Below the pieces are notes generated by a model, which worked only from the letters and a program-made list of their open reading frames with translations, did not search any database and was not told the origin of the DNA. The position numbers were made by a program, and so were the translations under genes. Positions 24,832 to 34,041 of a stretch of 64,000 nucleotides of DNA are shown here, one piece after another. This DNA is from Planctomycetia bacterium. GTDB taxonomy: Bacteria > Planctomycetota > Planctomycetia > Pirellulales > JACPPG01. Every line of letters starts with the position of its first letter. The stretch's first letter is position 1. The stretch is from NCBI GenBank assembly GCA_016191115.1, contig JACPPG010000002.1, positions 61,381 through 125,380 on the forward strand. Direction: 5' to 3'.

Positions 24832-25947
24832 TCACCGCAGTTTCCCCCGCGCCTCGATCGGCCACACGACTTCCAGACGTCCGTCGCGAAAGCCGTGCAT
24901 CTCGTCGTGCAACACGGTCGTCAGGTCGCTGTAGCCGGGCACCAACTCGACGCGGTCGCCGACGCGCAGGCCGCGCGATTGGGGGCCAAGCTCGAGCGCG
25001 CCATGCTCCGCCGAAAGGCTCACGACGCGCGCGTCGTCGTAGCCGGCCACTAGGGGCATCGCGAGTTCCGGGTTGAGCGTCTTGCGGCCCGCGTCGATGA
25101 TCGCCCGATCCGCCGCTGGCCGGCTGACCACCGTGGCCAACACGGTCATCGCGTATTGCAGATCGGGCACCTTGCAACGATTGCGGTAGTAAGCGTCCAT
25201 GAAGATCGCGCCGCCGGCCTGAATCTCGGTGATGCCGGGCTGCTGGATCGCGTAGACGTACGAGCCTGTGCCGCCGCAAGAGACGATCTCGCAGGCAAAC
25301 CCGGCGCGCCGCAGCAACTCCGCCGTGTCGGTCAGTTGCAGAAGCGAGACCCGAATCGCGGACGATTTCTCGTGCAGGTCGGGCACCGTCAACAAGTGCC
25401 CCTCGTAACCCATCACTCCTGCCAGCTCGATACCCGGCCGATCCTCGATCTGCTTGGCCAGCGTCAGGGCGGCTTGCCCCGGGAGGACCCCGACGCGGCG
25501 CAGCCCGATGTCGACCTCGATCAATGCCCGCACCGACAGGCCTGCCTGGTTCATGGCTTCGGCCAAGGGCGCGACCTGGTCGACGTGATCGACGCACACG
25601 ATCGGATCGGCGACGCGGCGGAGTTCGACGAGCCGCGCGAGCTTCAAGGGGCCGACGATCATGTTGGCGATCAGAATGTCCTCGATGCCGGCCGCGGCCA
25701 TGACCTCGGCCTCGCCCAATTTGGCGCAGGTGATGCCGATCGCGCCGGCGGCCAATTGGCACTTGGCGATAGCCGGGACCTTGTGCCCTTTGGCGTGCGG
25801 CCGCCAGGCCACGCCGTGCGACCGGCAGGCCTCGGCCACGCTCTCGATGTTCGACTCCATCACCGCCAGGTCCACGCATAGAACCGGCGTGTCGAGCGCG
25901 TCCTTAGTGCAGCCCAACATCGTCACTTCGGGCATGGTCATGCTCAT
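24832..25947 (-). CDS. DSD1-family PLP enzyme (D-threonine aldolase/D-serine dehydratase-like)
   Basis: A 371-residue enzyme of the alanine-racemase fold. The PLP lysine is in RPHAKGHK near residue 53, followed by IGITCAKLGEAEVMAAAG and ILIANMIVG. The second, C-terminal domain ends with DGRKTLNPE-like and HDEMHGFRDGRLEVVWPIEARG, where the metal-binding His/Asp of D-threonine aldolases would lie. The reaction is probably cleavage or dehydration of a D-hydroxyamino acid; the substrate cannot be told. The start at 25947 has GGAGAGA six bases before it. The longer frame upstream is intergenic repeat sequence. Confidence 0.85.
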   Translation of the reverse strand: MSMTMPEVTMLGCTKDALDTPVLCVDLAVMESNIESVAEACRSHGVAWRPHAKGHKVPAIAKCQLAAGAIGITCAKLGEAEVMAAAGIEDILIANMIVGPLKLARLVELRRVADPIVCVDHVDQVAPLAEAMNQAGLSVRALIEVDIGLRRVGVLPGQAALTLAKQIEDRPGIELAGVMGYEGHLLTVPDLHEKSSAIRVSLLQLTDTAELLRRAGFACEIVSCGGTGSYVYAIQQPGITEIQAGGAIFMDAYYRNRCKVPDLQYAMTVLATVVSRPAADRAIIDAGRKTLNPELAMPLVAGYDDARVVSLSAEHGALELGPQSRGLRVGDRVELVPGYSDLTTVLHDEMHGFRDGRLEVVWPIEARGKLR

Positions 25948-26259
25948 GGCAGTCTCTCCGCGGCGGGGTAGATCAGGCGGGCGGGCTAGCGGCGGGCGGC
26001 AGGACACGTCGGGCGGGGCCCACGCCCCTGATCTTAAATCGCGAGGCCGCGCATTGCAAAGAAGAAAATGTGGCGCGTTGGGGGCGGGCATCCTGCCCGC
26101 CTTCTGCGGTGCGCTCGCTTTTGCGGTGCGCTTGCGGCTTGGCCCTCCTGAGCGCGAAGTTGGTGGGCACCACAAAGGCGGGCAGGATGCCCGCCCCCCG
26201 TGAACTCGCTCAGCATTCCGCATTCATCATTCATCATATTCCGCATTCATCATTTCCGC
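25948..26259. repeat. Intergenic repeats: family VI inverted pair and CATTCATC tract
   Basis: GGGGGCGGGCATCCTGCCCG at 26080-26101 is inverted at 26177-26198. The same arm occurs alone at 33330-33351. A CATTCATCATT tract lies at about 26216-26250. No gene is supported. Confidence 0.6.
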
Positions 26260-27297
26260 TCACAACTTCTCGGCCGGCACTATCGACAGCTCGTGCCGCT
26301 CGCCGTCGCGGAGGACGACAATGCGGCCGGCGACGCCGATCCGCTCGTATGTGAGCACCGCGTGCAAATCGTCGATGCTGGTGATCGCCCGTCCCTCGAA
26401 TTCCACAAGCAGGTCCCCCTCGCGCAGGCCGGCCGCTTCGGCGGGCCCGTGCGGCTCGACCCCCATGACCAGCACCGAAGTGTCGGCCAGGATGTCGTGC
26501 CGGCGGGCGAGCCAGCCGGGCAGGTCCACATTCTGCCCGGCCACGCCGATGAAGCTGCGTTTGACCCTTCCGTAGGCGATCAATTGCGTGGTCACCAGCC
26601 GGGCGGTATTGACGGCGATAGCGAAGCAGATGCCCTGCGCCGGCAGGATCATGGCCGTGTTGACGCCAATCACCTCGCCGCGCGAGTTCACCAGCGGACC
26701 ACCCGAATTGCCGGGATTCAGCGCCGCGTCGGTCTGAATGATGTCGTCCATCAAGCGACCGCTGCGGGCCCGCAGCGATCGTCCCAGCGCGCTCACGACC
26801 CCCGCGGTGACCGAGACGTTGAAACCCAGCGGGTTGCCGATAGCGATAGCCAACTGGCCGACGCGAATGGTGTGCGAGTCACCCAATGCCACGATAGGCA
26901 GTTCCGAGGCGTGGGCCCGCACTACGGCCAGGTCGCTATCCGGATCATCGCCGACCACGTCCGCGGCCAGGCGATGCCCGTCCGAGAGCACGACGTGAAC
27001 GCTCTCGGCGTCGTGTACGACGTGGCTATTGGTGAGAATGAACCCGTCGGGCGTGATGATAGAGCCCGAGCCCGTGCCTGAGACGCGGCGGCCCTGCGGA
27101 TTGGGTGGCGGCTGCGGGGCGCGACGGGGGTGCGCGACCTCGATCTTGACCACGGCGGGGCTGACCGTCTCGGCGGCGCGAATCACCGCCTGCGAGTAGG
27201 CGTCCAATAGCGCCGTATCGTCGGAAACTTCGCGGGCCGGGCCCGCGCCGGGCGGCGAGAGATTTCCACTTGAAGTCAGTTCCAGCAAGCTCGACAT
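26260..27297 (-). CDS. HtrA/DegP-type serine protease
   Basis: A 345-residue trypsin-like protease. The catalytic triad is His92 (TNSHVVHDA), Asp122 (DSDLAVV) and Ser198 (GNSGGPLV), all intact. One PDZ domain forms the C-terminus (SVLVMGVEPHGPAEAAGLREG). No signal peptide or membrane anchor is seen from the start at 27297, so it may be cytoplasmic or use an unrecognised export route. The start has GGAGG seven bases before it; a longer frame to 27552 has no such site. Such proteases degrade or refold damaged proteins. Confidence 0.92.
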   Translation of the reverse strand: MSSLLELTSSGNLSPPGAGPAREVSDDTALLDAYSQAVIRAAETVSPAVVKIEVAHPRRAPQPPPNPQGRRVSGTGSGSIITPDGFILTNSHVVHDAESVHVVLSDGHRLAADVVGDDPDSDLAVVRAHASELPIVALGDSHTIRVGQLAIAIGNPLGFNVSVTAGVVSALGRSLRARSGRLMDDIIQTDAALNPGNSGGPLVNSRGEVIGVNTAMILPAQGICFAIAVNTARLVTTQLIAYGRVKRSFIGVAGQNVDLPGWLARRHDILADTSVLVMGVEPHGPAEAAGLREGDLLVEFEGRAITSIDDLHAVLTYERIGVAGRIVVLRDGERHELSIVPAEKL

Positions 27298-27550
27298 CGG
27301 GGACCTCCGTGGTGGCACGTTCCAGCCGGCGTTCGCGGCACGCACCTGTGACGCACCATGCACTAGCCGGCAGAGAATGCTATTCGTCGCGCGCGCCGCG
27401 GACAAGCGAACCGGGCAGCGCGGATCGCTGCGCCGAAAGACCGAAGGGACAAACCCCTCGGCTCGCTTGCATGCTGTTCCTGCCACCGCAGCGGGGTTAT
27501 CATAACCCTCGCGTACGAGCTTCTTGCTTCCACGCGCGGAGCATTGCGCC

Positions 27551-28795
27551 ATGACCGACGAAACACCAAACCAGGCGGACCGCCGCCAATTCCTCCAGGC
27601 CGCCTCTCTCGGCGCGGCCGCCGCGGCCGTAACAGCAGGCTACACCGCCACCGCGCGGGGTTTCGCCGCCAATGAGACCATCACTGTCGGCTTGATCGGC
27701 ACCGGCGGCCGCTGCCGGCACCTGCTGCAGGCATTGCTCCGCGTGCCGGGCGTGAAAGTGAACGCCGTGTGCGACGTGTGGGACGTCCATCTCGACATGG
27801 CCCGCAAGGCCGTCGGGGGCGATCCGTTCTCGACCAAAGACCACCGCGCGATACTCGATCGCAAAGACGTCGACGCGGTGCTCGTGGCCACGCCCGACCA
27901 CTGGCACGTGCCGATCACGATCGACGCCTGCGCCGCCGGCAAGGACGTGTACGTCGAGAAGCCGCTCACGCATGAGCTGAGCGAAGGGCAGGCCGCGATC
28001 GACGCTCAGAACAAGCACGGGCGCATCGTCCAGGTCGGCATGCAGCAACGGAGCATGCCGCAGTTCCAGCAGGCCTTCGACATCGTCCGCAGCGGACAGC
28101 TTGGCAAAATCCACAAGGTCCACCTCACCTGGAACCGCAACACGCCGCGCGGGCAGGACCGCCACCCGGACGTCGCCCCGAATTCCGTCGATTGGAAGCG
28201 TTTTCTTGGAAACGCCCCGGACCAGCCGTTCGATGCCTATCGCTTCCGCAACTGGCGGTGGTTCTGGGATTTTGGCGGCGGCATCCTGACTGACCTAATG
28301 GTGCACTTCCTCGACGTCGCCAACTGGTACCTCGAGTTGGACCACCCGGACATGGCTTGCTCGATCGGCGACCAGTTCCGGTCGGCCGGCTTGTGGCAGA
28401 CGCCCGATACGGTGCAGACTTTATTGCACTATCCCGAGAAGGGCGCGCAAGTCTACTACGAGGGGACGTTCATTAACGCCCGTAACGCCGCCATGCTCGA
28501 GTTCATGGGCACTGACGCGACGTTGTACCTGGACCGCGGGCGATACGAAGTGATCCCGGAGCGGAACTCGAAAGTGAAGCCCAGCGAGTTGGTGTTGTCG
28601 GATGGGCCGCGCGGCGCTGATTTTTACCTGAACCCGGACGGCGAGCTGTTGCACCTGACGAACTGGATCGAGTGCGTCCGCAGCCGGCAGAAACCGAACG
28701 CCCCCGCGGAGGCCGGCGTGATAGCGGTCAAGGGCGCGCATCTGGGCAACCGGGCGCTACGGAGCGGCCAGGTGGCGCGGTGGGAGTCGACGTAA
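27551..28795 (+). CDS. Tat-exported Gfo/Idh/MocA-family oxidoreductase
   Basis: A 414-residue NAD(P)-dependent oxidoreductase. The twin-arginine leader is DRRQFLQAASLGA (residues 10-22) followed by an Ala-rich stretch. The nucleotide-binding site is GLIGTGGR (47-54). EKPLTH and then VGMQQRSM-type segments follow, and the C-terminal half is the family's substrate-binding sheet. Family members act on sugars, inositol or glycans. Planctomycetes have many exported paralogues. The substrate is unknown. The ATG at 27551 is chosen because it begins the Tat leader. Confidence 0.92.
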   Translation: MTDETPNQADRRQFLQAASLGAAAAAVTAGYTATARGFAANETITVGLIGTGGRCRHLLQALLRVPGVKVNAVCDVWDVHLDMARKAVGGDPFSTKDHRAILDRKDVDAVLVATPDHWHVPITIDACAAGKDVYVEKPLTHELSEGQAAIDAQNKHGRIVQVGMQQRSMPQFQQAFDIVRSGQLGKIHKVHLTWNRNTPRGQDRHPDVAPNSVDWKRFLGNAPDQPFDAYRFRNWRWFWDFGGGILTDLMVHFLDVANWYLELDHPDMACSIGDQFRSAGLWQTPDTVQTLLHYPEKGAQVYYEGTFINARNAAMLEFMGTDATLYLDRGRYEVIPERNSKVKPSELVLSDGPRGADFYLNPDGELLHLTNWIECVRSRQKPNAPAEAGVIAVKGAHLGNRALRSGQVARWEST

Positions 28796-28843
28796 GTCCA
28801 ACGGCATGCGGCGCCGGGGGCGGCCCATTGCGGTTGTGCACGG

Positions 28844-28929
28844 TGTAGGAGGCGTCTCCCGACGCCGATCGCGGCGGCTGATGGCCTGCCATCTTTTCGG
28901 TCCGCTCGGCGACGGGAGTCGCCTCTACA
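28844..28929. repeat. Family V palindrome, copy 1
   Basis: TGTAGGAGGCGTCTCCCGAC at 28844 is nearly inverted at 28907-28929 (CGGCGACGGGAGTCGCCTCT). It lies between the oxidoreductase and the next gene. Other copies are at 33298-33321 and 42439-42524. Confidence 0.6.
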
Positions 28930-29004
28930 GGCGGATTTACGGTACAATTGCCCGGACCCCCAAGGTCGGGGTACTCGCCGAAACAGAAGAAGGAGATGGC
29001 CGCC

Positions 29005-30198
29005 ATGCGATTTCGCTTCATCCCTCGCTTCGCGATTTTGTCGTCGTGCGTTCTGGTGGCCGCCGGCGCGCTAGCGGCGCAGGAAGAGTTGCCCGCCCCG
29101 CGGCCGGCGAAGCCCGCGCAAGACGCGCCCCGGCCCGGGCTGCCGCGGCCGGGCCTTCGCGCCCAGGCGCCCGACCGCGAGGCCTTGCGGGCCCAACGGC
29201 GCGAGCGCCTCCGCGAACTGGGCGGCCAGGTGCTCGACACGGTGTTGCCAGCGACGGGCGCCCCCGATCGCGCTTCGTCGCTCGACGTCGGCAAGCTGAA
29301 TACGGGCTTGAAGGCTCTTCTTGAAGGGCTCTTCGCCGGCGGCGGCGCGATTGAGTCGCTGCGACTTCGCTTCATTCCCGAAGGGACCAACTTCGCCCAG
29401 GATCGCATCCAGGTCGAGGCCTCGGCGGCGCTCAAGCACACCGCCTGGGCCGACGCGCCCAGCCGGGCCTCGGCAACCCTCGCGGCCCGCCTGGCCCAGA
29501 GCGACACGGGCGGCTCGGTCGCGGTGATCGACGGCAAGATCCGCCTCGAAACGCAGTCGATCGCGCTGGCGAACTACGCTCTTGAGCAATACAAGAAGCG
29601 GTCGGCTACCCCGGCGAAAGGCGACCCCGCGCCACCGACGGCGGACGAAATCTTTCAACGCCGGCTGGATGAGAAGCTCGCCACAGTCGAGCGGATCAAC
29701 TCGCTCGACGACGTGGCCGACCTGTTTACCATGATATCGAGCGTGCGTCTCACCTCGGCCAGCGAGCGCATCGAAAGCTTGCGGACCGAGCTGTCCGCCG
29801 CGACGGATGAGGCGTCGCGGAAGCGCTTGGAAGCCGAGCTAGCCACCGCTCGGATCGACCGCGACAAGCTCTTCGACGTGCGGCCGAAGATCGAGCGCGG
29901 CAAGGACGGCGTCGTGCGCGCGGTGACCGTCAACATGGCCGGCACCGAGCTCTTTGACGGAGGCGACGTGCGCGGCCTGGACGTCCGCGTGACCGAGAAC
30001 GACGTGACGGCGGACCTTGCCATCACGATCAGCCGCTTCATCGAGCTCTACCCGGCCATCAAACCGCTGGTGGTCGGCGTGCTGGAGCGGATCCAAAGCG
30101 GCGACCCCCGGGCCTTGGAGGCGCTGCGCCCGTTGATCGGCGGCGCGATCGGCCGCGGCTGGGAACTCATTGTGGGACAAGAAGCAACTAGCAACTAG
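29005..30198 (+). CDS. Exported protein of unknown function
   Basis: A 397-residue protein with a signal peptide (RFAILSSCVLVAAGALAAQ). A proline/arginine-rich linker (APRPAKPAQDAPRPG) follows, then a mixed alpha/beta body. A helical stretch near residues 245-285 (SASERIESLRTELSAATDEA) is a probable coiled coil. The sequence is rich in Arg and Ala. The ATG at 29005 is preferred over 28996 because GGAG lies at correct spacing before it. I do not recognise a family. A CATTCATC tract follows near 30290-30316. Confidence 0.65.
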   Translation: MRFRFIPRFAILSSCVLVAAGALAAQEELPAPRPAKPAQDAPRPGLPRPGLRAQAPDREALRAQRRERLRELGGQVLDTVLPATGAPDRASSLDVGKLNTGLKALLEGLFAGGGAIESLRLRFIPEGTNFAQDRIQVEASAALKHTAWADAPSRASATLAARLAQSDTGGSVAVIDGKIRLETQSIALANYALEQYKKRSATPAKGDPAPPTADEIFQRRLDEKLATVERINSLDDVADLFTMISSVRLTSASERIESLRTELSAATDEASRKRLEAELATARIDRDKLFDVRPKIERGKDGVVRAVTVNMAGTELFDGGDVRGLDVRVTENDVTADLAITISRFIELYPAIKPLVVGVLERIQSGDPRALEALRPLIGGAIGRGWELIVGQEATSN

Positions 30199-30289
30199 CG
30201 ATTAGCCACCCAAAGGATACCCGGCCGGAGCTGTTGCCCGCCCGCTACTCAAACCGCAAGTTGTTTCTGCTTTCTCCATCCATCATTCC

Positions 30290-30316
30290 GCATTCCGCAC
30301 TCATCATTCATCATTA
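30290..30316. repeat. CATTCATC microsatellite-like tract
   Basis: Tandem CATTCCGC/CATTCATCATT units in the spacer. Similar tracts are at 26216, 32562 (inverted) and 46803. Confidence 0.5.
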
Positions 30317-30333
30317 GATTCCGGAGCCTGCCG

Positions 30334-31380
30334 ATGAAAGTCCTCGCAGCGCCGTTCGCATGGGTATTAGTTTGTTCCGCGGTCCACGCCGCTGAGCCGG
30401 TGACGCTGGCGAACCTGGTGGCGCCTTCGGCGAACGCGGCTGACGAGCCGCTGGCCGCGCGGTTCTCTGTGGCCAAGGCGGCGTCGTTTCTCGATTCGGC
30501 GGCGCTCGAGTGGCAGCGGTCGCGCGATTGCATGACCTGCCACACGAACTATGCGTTCCTGATGGCCCGGCCGGCGATCTCGGTCGACGCCCCGGCCCAT
30601 GCCGAGGTTCGCAAATACGCCGAGCAACTGGTGACCGAGCGTTGGCCCGCCAAGGGGCCGCGGTGGGACACGGAAGTCGTGGCCACGGCGACGGTGCTGG
30701 CGTTCAACGACGCGGCGACGACCGGCCGCCTGCACCCGGTCACGCGCCAGGCGCTCGACAAGATGTGGACCCTGCAGCGCGAGGATGGCGGCTGGACATG
30801 GATCAAGTGCGACTGGCCGCCGATGGAGTCGGACGACTATTTCGGCGCCACTTTCGCCGCCGTCGGCGCCGGCGTCGCGCCCGAGGGCTACGCCGACACG
30901 CCGGCAGCGCGCGCCGGCCTCGAAAAAATCCGCGCCTACTTCAAGAACAACCCGCCCCCCACGCTGCACCACAAAGCCATGATCCTGTGGGGAGCAAGCT
31001 ATGTGCCCTTGATGATGGACGAGGGCGACCAGAAGGCCACGCTTCACGCGCTGAAGGCACTGCAGCACGAGGACGGCGGGTGGGGCCTGGCCACTTTAGG
31101 CGATTGGAAACGGGGTGACGGTTCACCGCAAGACACCGCCGCCAGCGACGGCTACGGCACCGGCTTTGTGATCTATGTCCTGCGCCGCGCCGGCGTGCCG
31201 GCCGACGACCCGCAAATCCAGCGCGGCATCGCGTGGCTCAAATCGCACCAGCGCGAAAGCGGGCGCTGGTTCACCCGCTCGGTGCATGCCGACAGCAAGC
31301 ACTACATCACGCACGCCGGCACGGCCTTCGCGGTGATGGCCTTGCGAGAGTGCGGGAAAGAGCAGTTGGCAGCCGACTAG
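30334..31380 (+). CDS. Exported terpene-cyclase-repeat protein with a CxxCH motif
   Basis: A 348-residue protein with a signal peptide (KVLAAPFAWVLVCSAVHAA). A CMTCH heme-attachment motif lies at residues 66-70. The body has prenyltransferase/squalene-cyclase repeats (MWTLQREDGGWTWIKCDWPP; ALKALQHEDGGWGLATLGDW; GIAWLKSHQRESGRWFTRSV), an alpha-alpha barrel. The acid-catalysis DxDD motif of true cyclases is not seen, so it may be a repeat scaffold that also binds a c-type heme. The role is unknown. Such proteins occur widely in planctomycetes. Confidence 0.75.
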   Translation: MKVLAAPFAWVLVCSAVHAAEPVTLANLVAPSANAADEPLAARFSVAKAASFLDSAALEWQRSRDCMTCHTNYAFLMARPAISVDAPAHAEVRKYAEQLVTERWPAKGPRWDTEVVATATVLAFNDAATTGRLHPVTRQALDKMWTLQREDGGWTWIKCDWPPMESDDYFGATFAAVGAGVAPEGYADTPAARAGLEKIRAYFKNNPPPTLHHKAMILWGASYVPLMMDEGDQKATLHALKALQHEDGGWGLATLGDWKRGDGSPQDTAASDGYGTGFVIYVLRRAGVPADDPQIQRGIAWLKSHQRESGRWFTRSVHADSKHYITHAGTAFAVMALRECGKEQLAAD

Positions 31381-31458
31381 CCGGCCGCATGCGGTTAGCC
31401 GCCGGAGATACACCAGCTTCGTTCTTCGGTCGATGGTCGTTTTCACTCCGTCCGCCGC

Positions 31459-32541
31459 CTAACGCCGCGCTAGTAGCGTGGTCGCTTGGATGTAGCGGAA
31501 AACGTACCGGTCGGGCGTGGCGCGGAGTCGCTCTTTGGCGCGGTCGTAGATCGCCGCGAACAGGCCGGGGTCGTGCGACGACTCAAGCCCGTCGCGCAGG
31601 ATCGGCTCGGTGAAAGCTTGCACGAATCCCACGTACTCGTCCACGTAGCGCGTCATGTCGCCCGTCTGTTCGTAGTTCGTGGCAAAGGGGGGAGCGACGC
31701 GCTCGACCTCGGCACGCTCGACGCGGAAACTCTCGGCCAGCGGGCCATTGACTGAGTCGACCGGCGACAGTATCTCGTCGAGCGTGCGGAAATAGACCGG
31801 CATCGTGATACGGCGGTACGCCGCGCCGTCGATCCGCCCCTGATTCATCAGATCGATGCACGCGTCGTGGACGACGTCGTAGATGCCCTCGCCGGCCGCG
31901 TGCTCGCCGTCGCGGGCCGGCGTCGCCATGAGCAACCGCCCCTCGGGCACAAGCTCCGCCGCCCGGCACTCGAGGAATCGCACCAGATCGCGCCGCGCCT
32001 GGGTACCGAACGCCGCCACGGTCTCGGGTGCAACCGTCACCTCCGGCCGGTGCGGCCGCGGGCCCAGGTAGATCACGAACTCGGGGCGCAGCTCCACCGG
32101 CGGCAAGCTATCTAACCAGCAGATCGCATTGAACGTCGTCGCCAGGTGAACGCTGCCCTTGGGCAGGAGCAAATCGTAGAACGAGCCGGCCACCGCGGAC
32201 GGGAAGAACCCGTCGTCGCGGCGCGTCAGGCGGCCGTCGTCTTCGAGATTGCGGAAAAGCTGATTGAAGTTGTTGGTCGGCACGTCCGCAAAGATCGGAC
32301 GGACTGACTGCGCCGCATTGCGGCGGCGCAAGCAGTCGGCGATGCGATTGGCGACCAGGATCGAGTTCCGCCCTTCGGAGCAGCCGTAGTCGACGATCGT
32401 GACCGGATCGCTGCCGGCCGGGAGTGGCACGGCCGCGGCGGCCGCGTCAACCCAGGGGAGCACCGTTTCGATCGACGCCCGCTGGCCGCCGGAATTCCGG
32501 TCGTAGAACCCGCTCCCCTTCATCCCGCCAATCGTCGGCAT
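31459..32541 (-). CDS. SABATH-type SAM-dependent carboxyl methyltransferase
   Basis: A 360-residue protein of the family best known from plants (salicylate, jasmonate and theobromine methyltransferases). A SAM-binding motif (DYGCSEGRNS) lies near residues 50-59. It is followed by ADVPTNNFNQLF, SFYDLLLPKGSVHLATTFNAICWL and, later, TGDMTRYVDEYVGFVQAF; the aromatic substrate-binding positions follow the family pattern. The reaction would be methyl transfer to a carboxylate, but the substrate is unknown. Bacterial members are few. No nearby biosynthetic partner is seen. Confidence 0.75.
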   Translation of the reverse strand: MPTIGGMKGSGFYDRNSGGQRASIETVLPWVDAAAAAVPLPAGSDPVTIVDYGCSEGRNSILVANRIADCLRRRNAAQSVRPIFADVPTNNFNQLFRNLEDDGRLTRRDDGFFPSAVAGSFYDLLLPKGSVHLATTFNAICWLDSLPPVELRPEFVIYLGPRPHRPEVTVAPETVAAFGTQARRDLVRFLECRAAELVPEGRLLMATPARDGEHAAGEGIYDVVHDACIDLMNQGRIDGAAYRRITMPVYFRTLDEILSPVDSVNGPLAESFRVERAEVERVAPPFATNYEQTGDMTRYVDEYVGFVQAFTEPILRDGLESSHDPGLFAAIYDRAKERLRATPDRYVFRYIQATTLLARR

Positions 32542-32561
32542 CGGGGCCTCTCAAGAGAAAT

Positions 32562-32590
32562 GATGAACGCGGAATGATGAATGATGAATG
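32562..32590. repeat. ATGATGAATG tract
   Basis: Inverted form of the CATTCATC tract (GAATGATGAATGATGAATGG) in the divergent spacer between the methyltransferase and the sigma factor. Confidence 0.5.
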
Positions 32591-32708
32591 GGGTGCTTGG
32601 GGCGGCACCCCTGATGCGGGCGACAGCTCCGGCCGGGTACGCTTTTGGGTCGCTAATCGCTCCTTCTTTGTAAGTCCCGCCGGGCTTGTGCGTCTACACT
32701 ATCGGCTC

Positions 32709-33302
32709 ATGACCACCAGCACCGCAGCACGGCCGACAGTGAAATCGCCCCCGGCGGAGGCCGACGACCGCGAACTGGCCGCCCGCTTCGCGCGCGGCGA
32801 GCCGGAGGCCTTCGACCGGCTGGTCGAGCAATACTACCGCCGCGTGGCCGGCCTGGCGGCGCGGCTGCTGGGCTGGGGCGACGGCGCGCAGGACGTGACC
32901 CAGGAGGTGTTTCTAGCGGCGCTACGGAATCGCGGGCGGTTTCGCGGCCAGTCGGGCCTGTGGACGTACCTGGCCGCGATCACCGTGAATCGCTGCCGCA
33001 GCGTCCGCCGCAGGGCGTGGCTGCGGGAACGGGTGCTGGGCGTGGTCGGCGCAGGCCCTCGCGCCGATGCGGCGAACGCAGAAGGCGAGCCGTGCGCGGT
33101 GCGCGACGAAACGGCCGCCGCGGTGCGGCAGGCGGTTGCTCGATTGCCAGCGACGTACCGCGAGGTCATCGTGCTGCGATACCTGGAGGAGCTGCCGGTG
33201 AGCGAAGTCGCGGAGGTACTGGGCCTGAAGCGCAACGCCGTCGAGGTCCGCCTGACGCGGGGGAGGAAAATGCTGGAGAAGTTGCTGGATGGATTGTTGT
33301 AG
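32709..33302 (+). CDS. ECF-type RNA polymerase sigma factor
   Basis: A 197-residue sigma-70-family factor. Region 2 is EAFDRLVEQYYRRVAGLAAR followed by DVTQEVFLAALRN near residues 38-75. Region 4 is LPATYREVIVLRYLEELPVS, then EVAEVLGLKRNAVEVRLTRG near residues 142-185. The linker is short, as in extracytoplasmic-function factors. The ATG at 32709 is chosen because the upstream frame is spacer sequence. The stop codon lies inside a family V repeat (33298-33321). The following gene is probably its regulator. Confidence 0.92.
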   Translation: MTTSTAARPTVKSPPAEADDRELAARFARGEPEAFDRLVEQYYRRVAGLAARLLGWGDGAQDVTQEVFLAALRNRGRFRGQSGLWTYLAAITVNRCRSVRRRAWLRERVLGVVGAGPRADAANAEGEPCAVRDETAAAVRQAVARLPATYREVIVLRYLEELPVSEVAEVLGLKRNAVEVRLTRGRKMLEKLLDGLL

Positions 33303-33351
33303 GAGGCGACTCCCGTCGCCGAGGAATTGGGGGGCGGGCATCCTGCCCGCC
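33298..33351. repeat. Family V and family VI repeats at the sigma-factor stop
   Basis: A family V arm TGTAGGAGGCGACTCCCGTC at 33298-33321 contains the sigma-factor stop codon TAG. A family VI arm (GGGGGCGGGCATCCTGCCCG) at 33330-33351 follows directly, and then an ATGATGAATGG tract at 33355-33364. Confidence 0.6.
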
Positions 33352-33413
33352 TCAATGATGAATGGAAGAGCCGAAGGCAGTAGGCAGTGAAATGCGAAAA
33401 ATTGGCGAGAATA

Positions 33414-34013
33414 ATGCGAGACGATGAGATCCAAAACCTGCTGCGGCGAGCGGAGGCTGACATTGAGCCGGCCATGCCCGCGCCGCGCGATCTGTGCCGG
33501 CGCGTGCGCGAGCTCGATCGCCGCCGGCGCAATCGGGTGCGCGTGCTGACCGCATCGCTGCCTGCCGTGCTGTTGGCGGCCGGCCTCGCGACGTGGGCGT
33601 GGCGGGGGCCGCGCGAGAATGGCGATCTCCGCGTTGCCGGGGATCGCGGTGCGGGTGTCGCGCAGTTGGCCGTTGGTGGCGGCGGGGACACTGTGTCCCT
33701 GGAAGAAATTGAGCGGCTGGCGGCGGAGGCCGATTTTCATCTTCTCGTGGCGCGGCGGATGATCGCTGCCTTCGAGCACGAGCGCGCCATGGAGCAAGTC
33801 CGCCGCGAATTGGCCCTGGGCGACGGATTGGACGAGGTGCGGCGCGAGCTGGACGTGGTGGCCTATCGCATGATCTGCCGCGCCGACCGGATGCGCGAGG
33901 CGATGCAGCCGTCGGAAGAAGCCGTGGCCCTGTATCGCCAGGTGATCGAACTATTTCCCACAACCCATTCGGCCGAGTTGGCCCGCGAGCGGCTGGCCCA
34001 GGCCATGAATTGA
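33414..34013 (+). CDS. Membrane protein, likely anti-sigma partner
   Basis: A 199-residue protein with an N-terminal cytoplasmic part (MRDDEIQNLLRRAEADIEP) and one membrane segment near residues 45-62 (TASLPAVLLAAGLATWAW). An extracytoplasmic helical region like tetratricopeptide repeats follows (ALYRQVIELFPTTHSAELARERLAQAM). It lies about 110 bp after the ECF sigma gene, the usual place for an anti-sigma factor, although no zinc-binding HxxxCxxC motif is present. The start at 33414 is preferred over a GTG at 33387. Confidence 0.65.
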   Translation: MRDDEIQNLLRRAEADIEPAMPAPRDLCRRVRELDRRRRNRVRVLTASLPAVLLAAGLATWAWRGPRENGDLRVAGDRGAGVAQLAVGGGGDTVSLEEIERLAAEADFHLLVARRMIAAFEHERAMEQVRRELALGDGLDEVRRELDVVAYRMICRADRMREAMQPSEEAVALYRQVIELFPTTHSAELARERLAQAMN

Positions 34014-34041
34014 CCAGGCAAACCAAGCCGAGGAGCATTCC

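Noticed and set aside
26200..33364. CATTCATC tracts as CRISPR arrays
   Set aside because: The units are tandem without spacers and too short; no cas genes are present.
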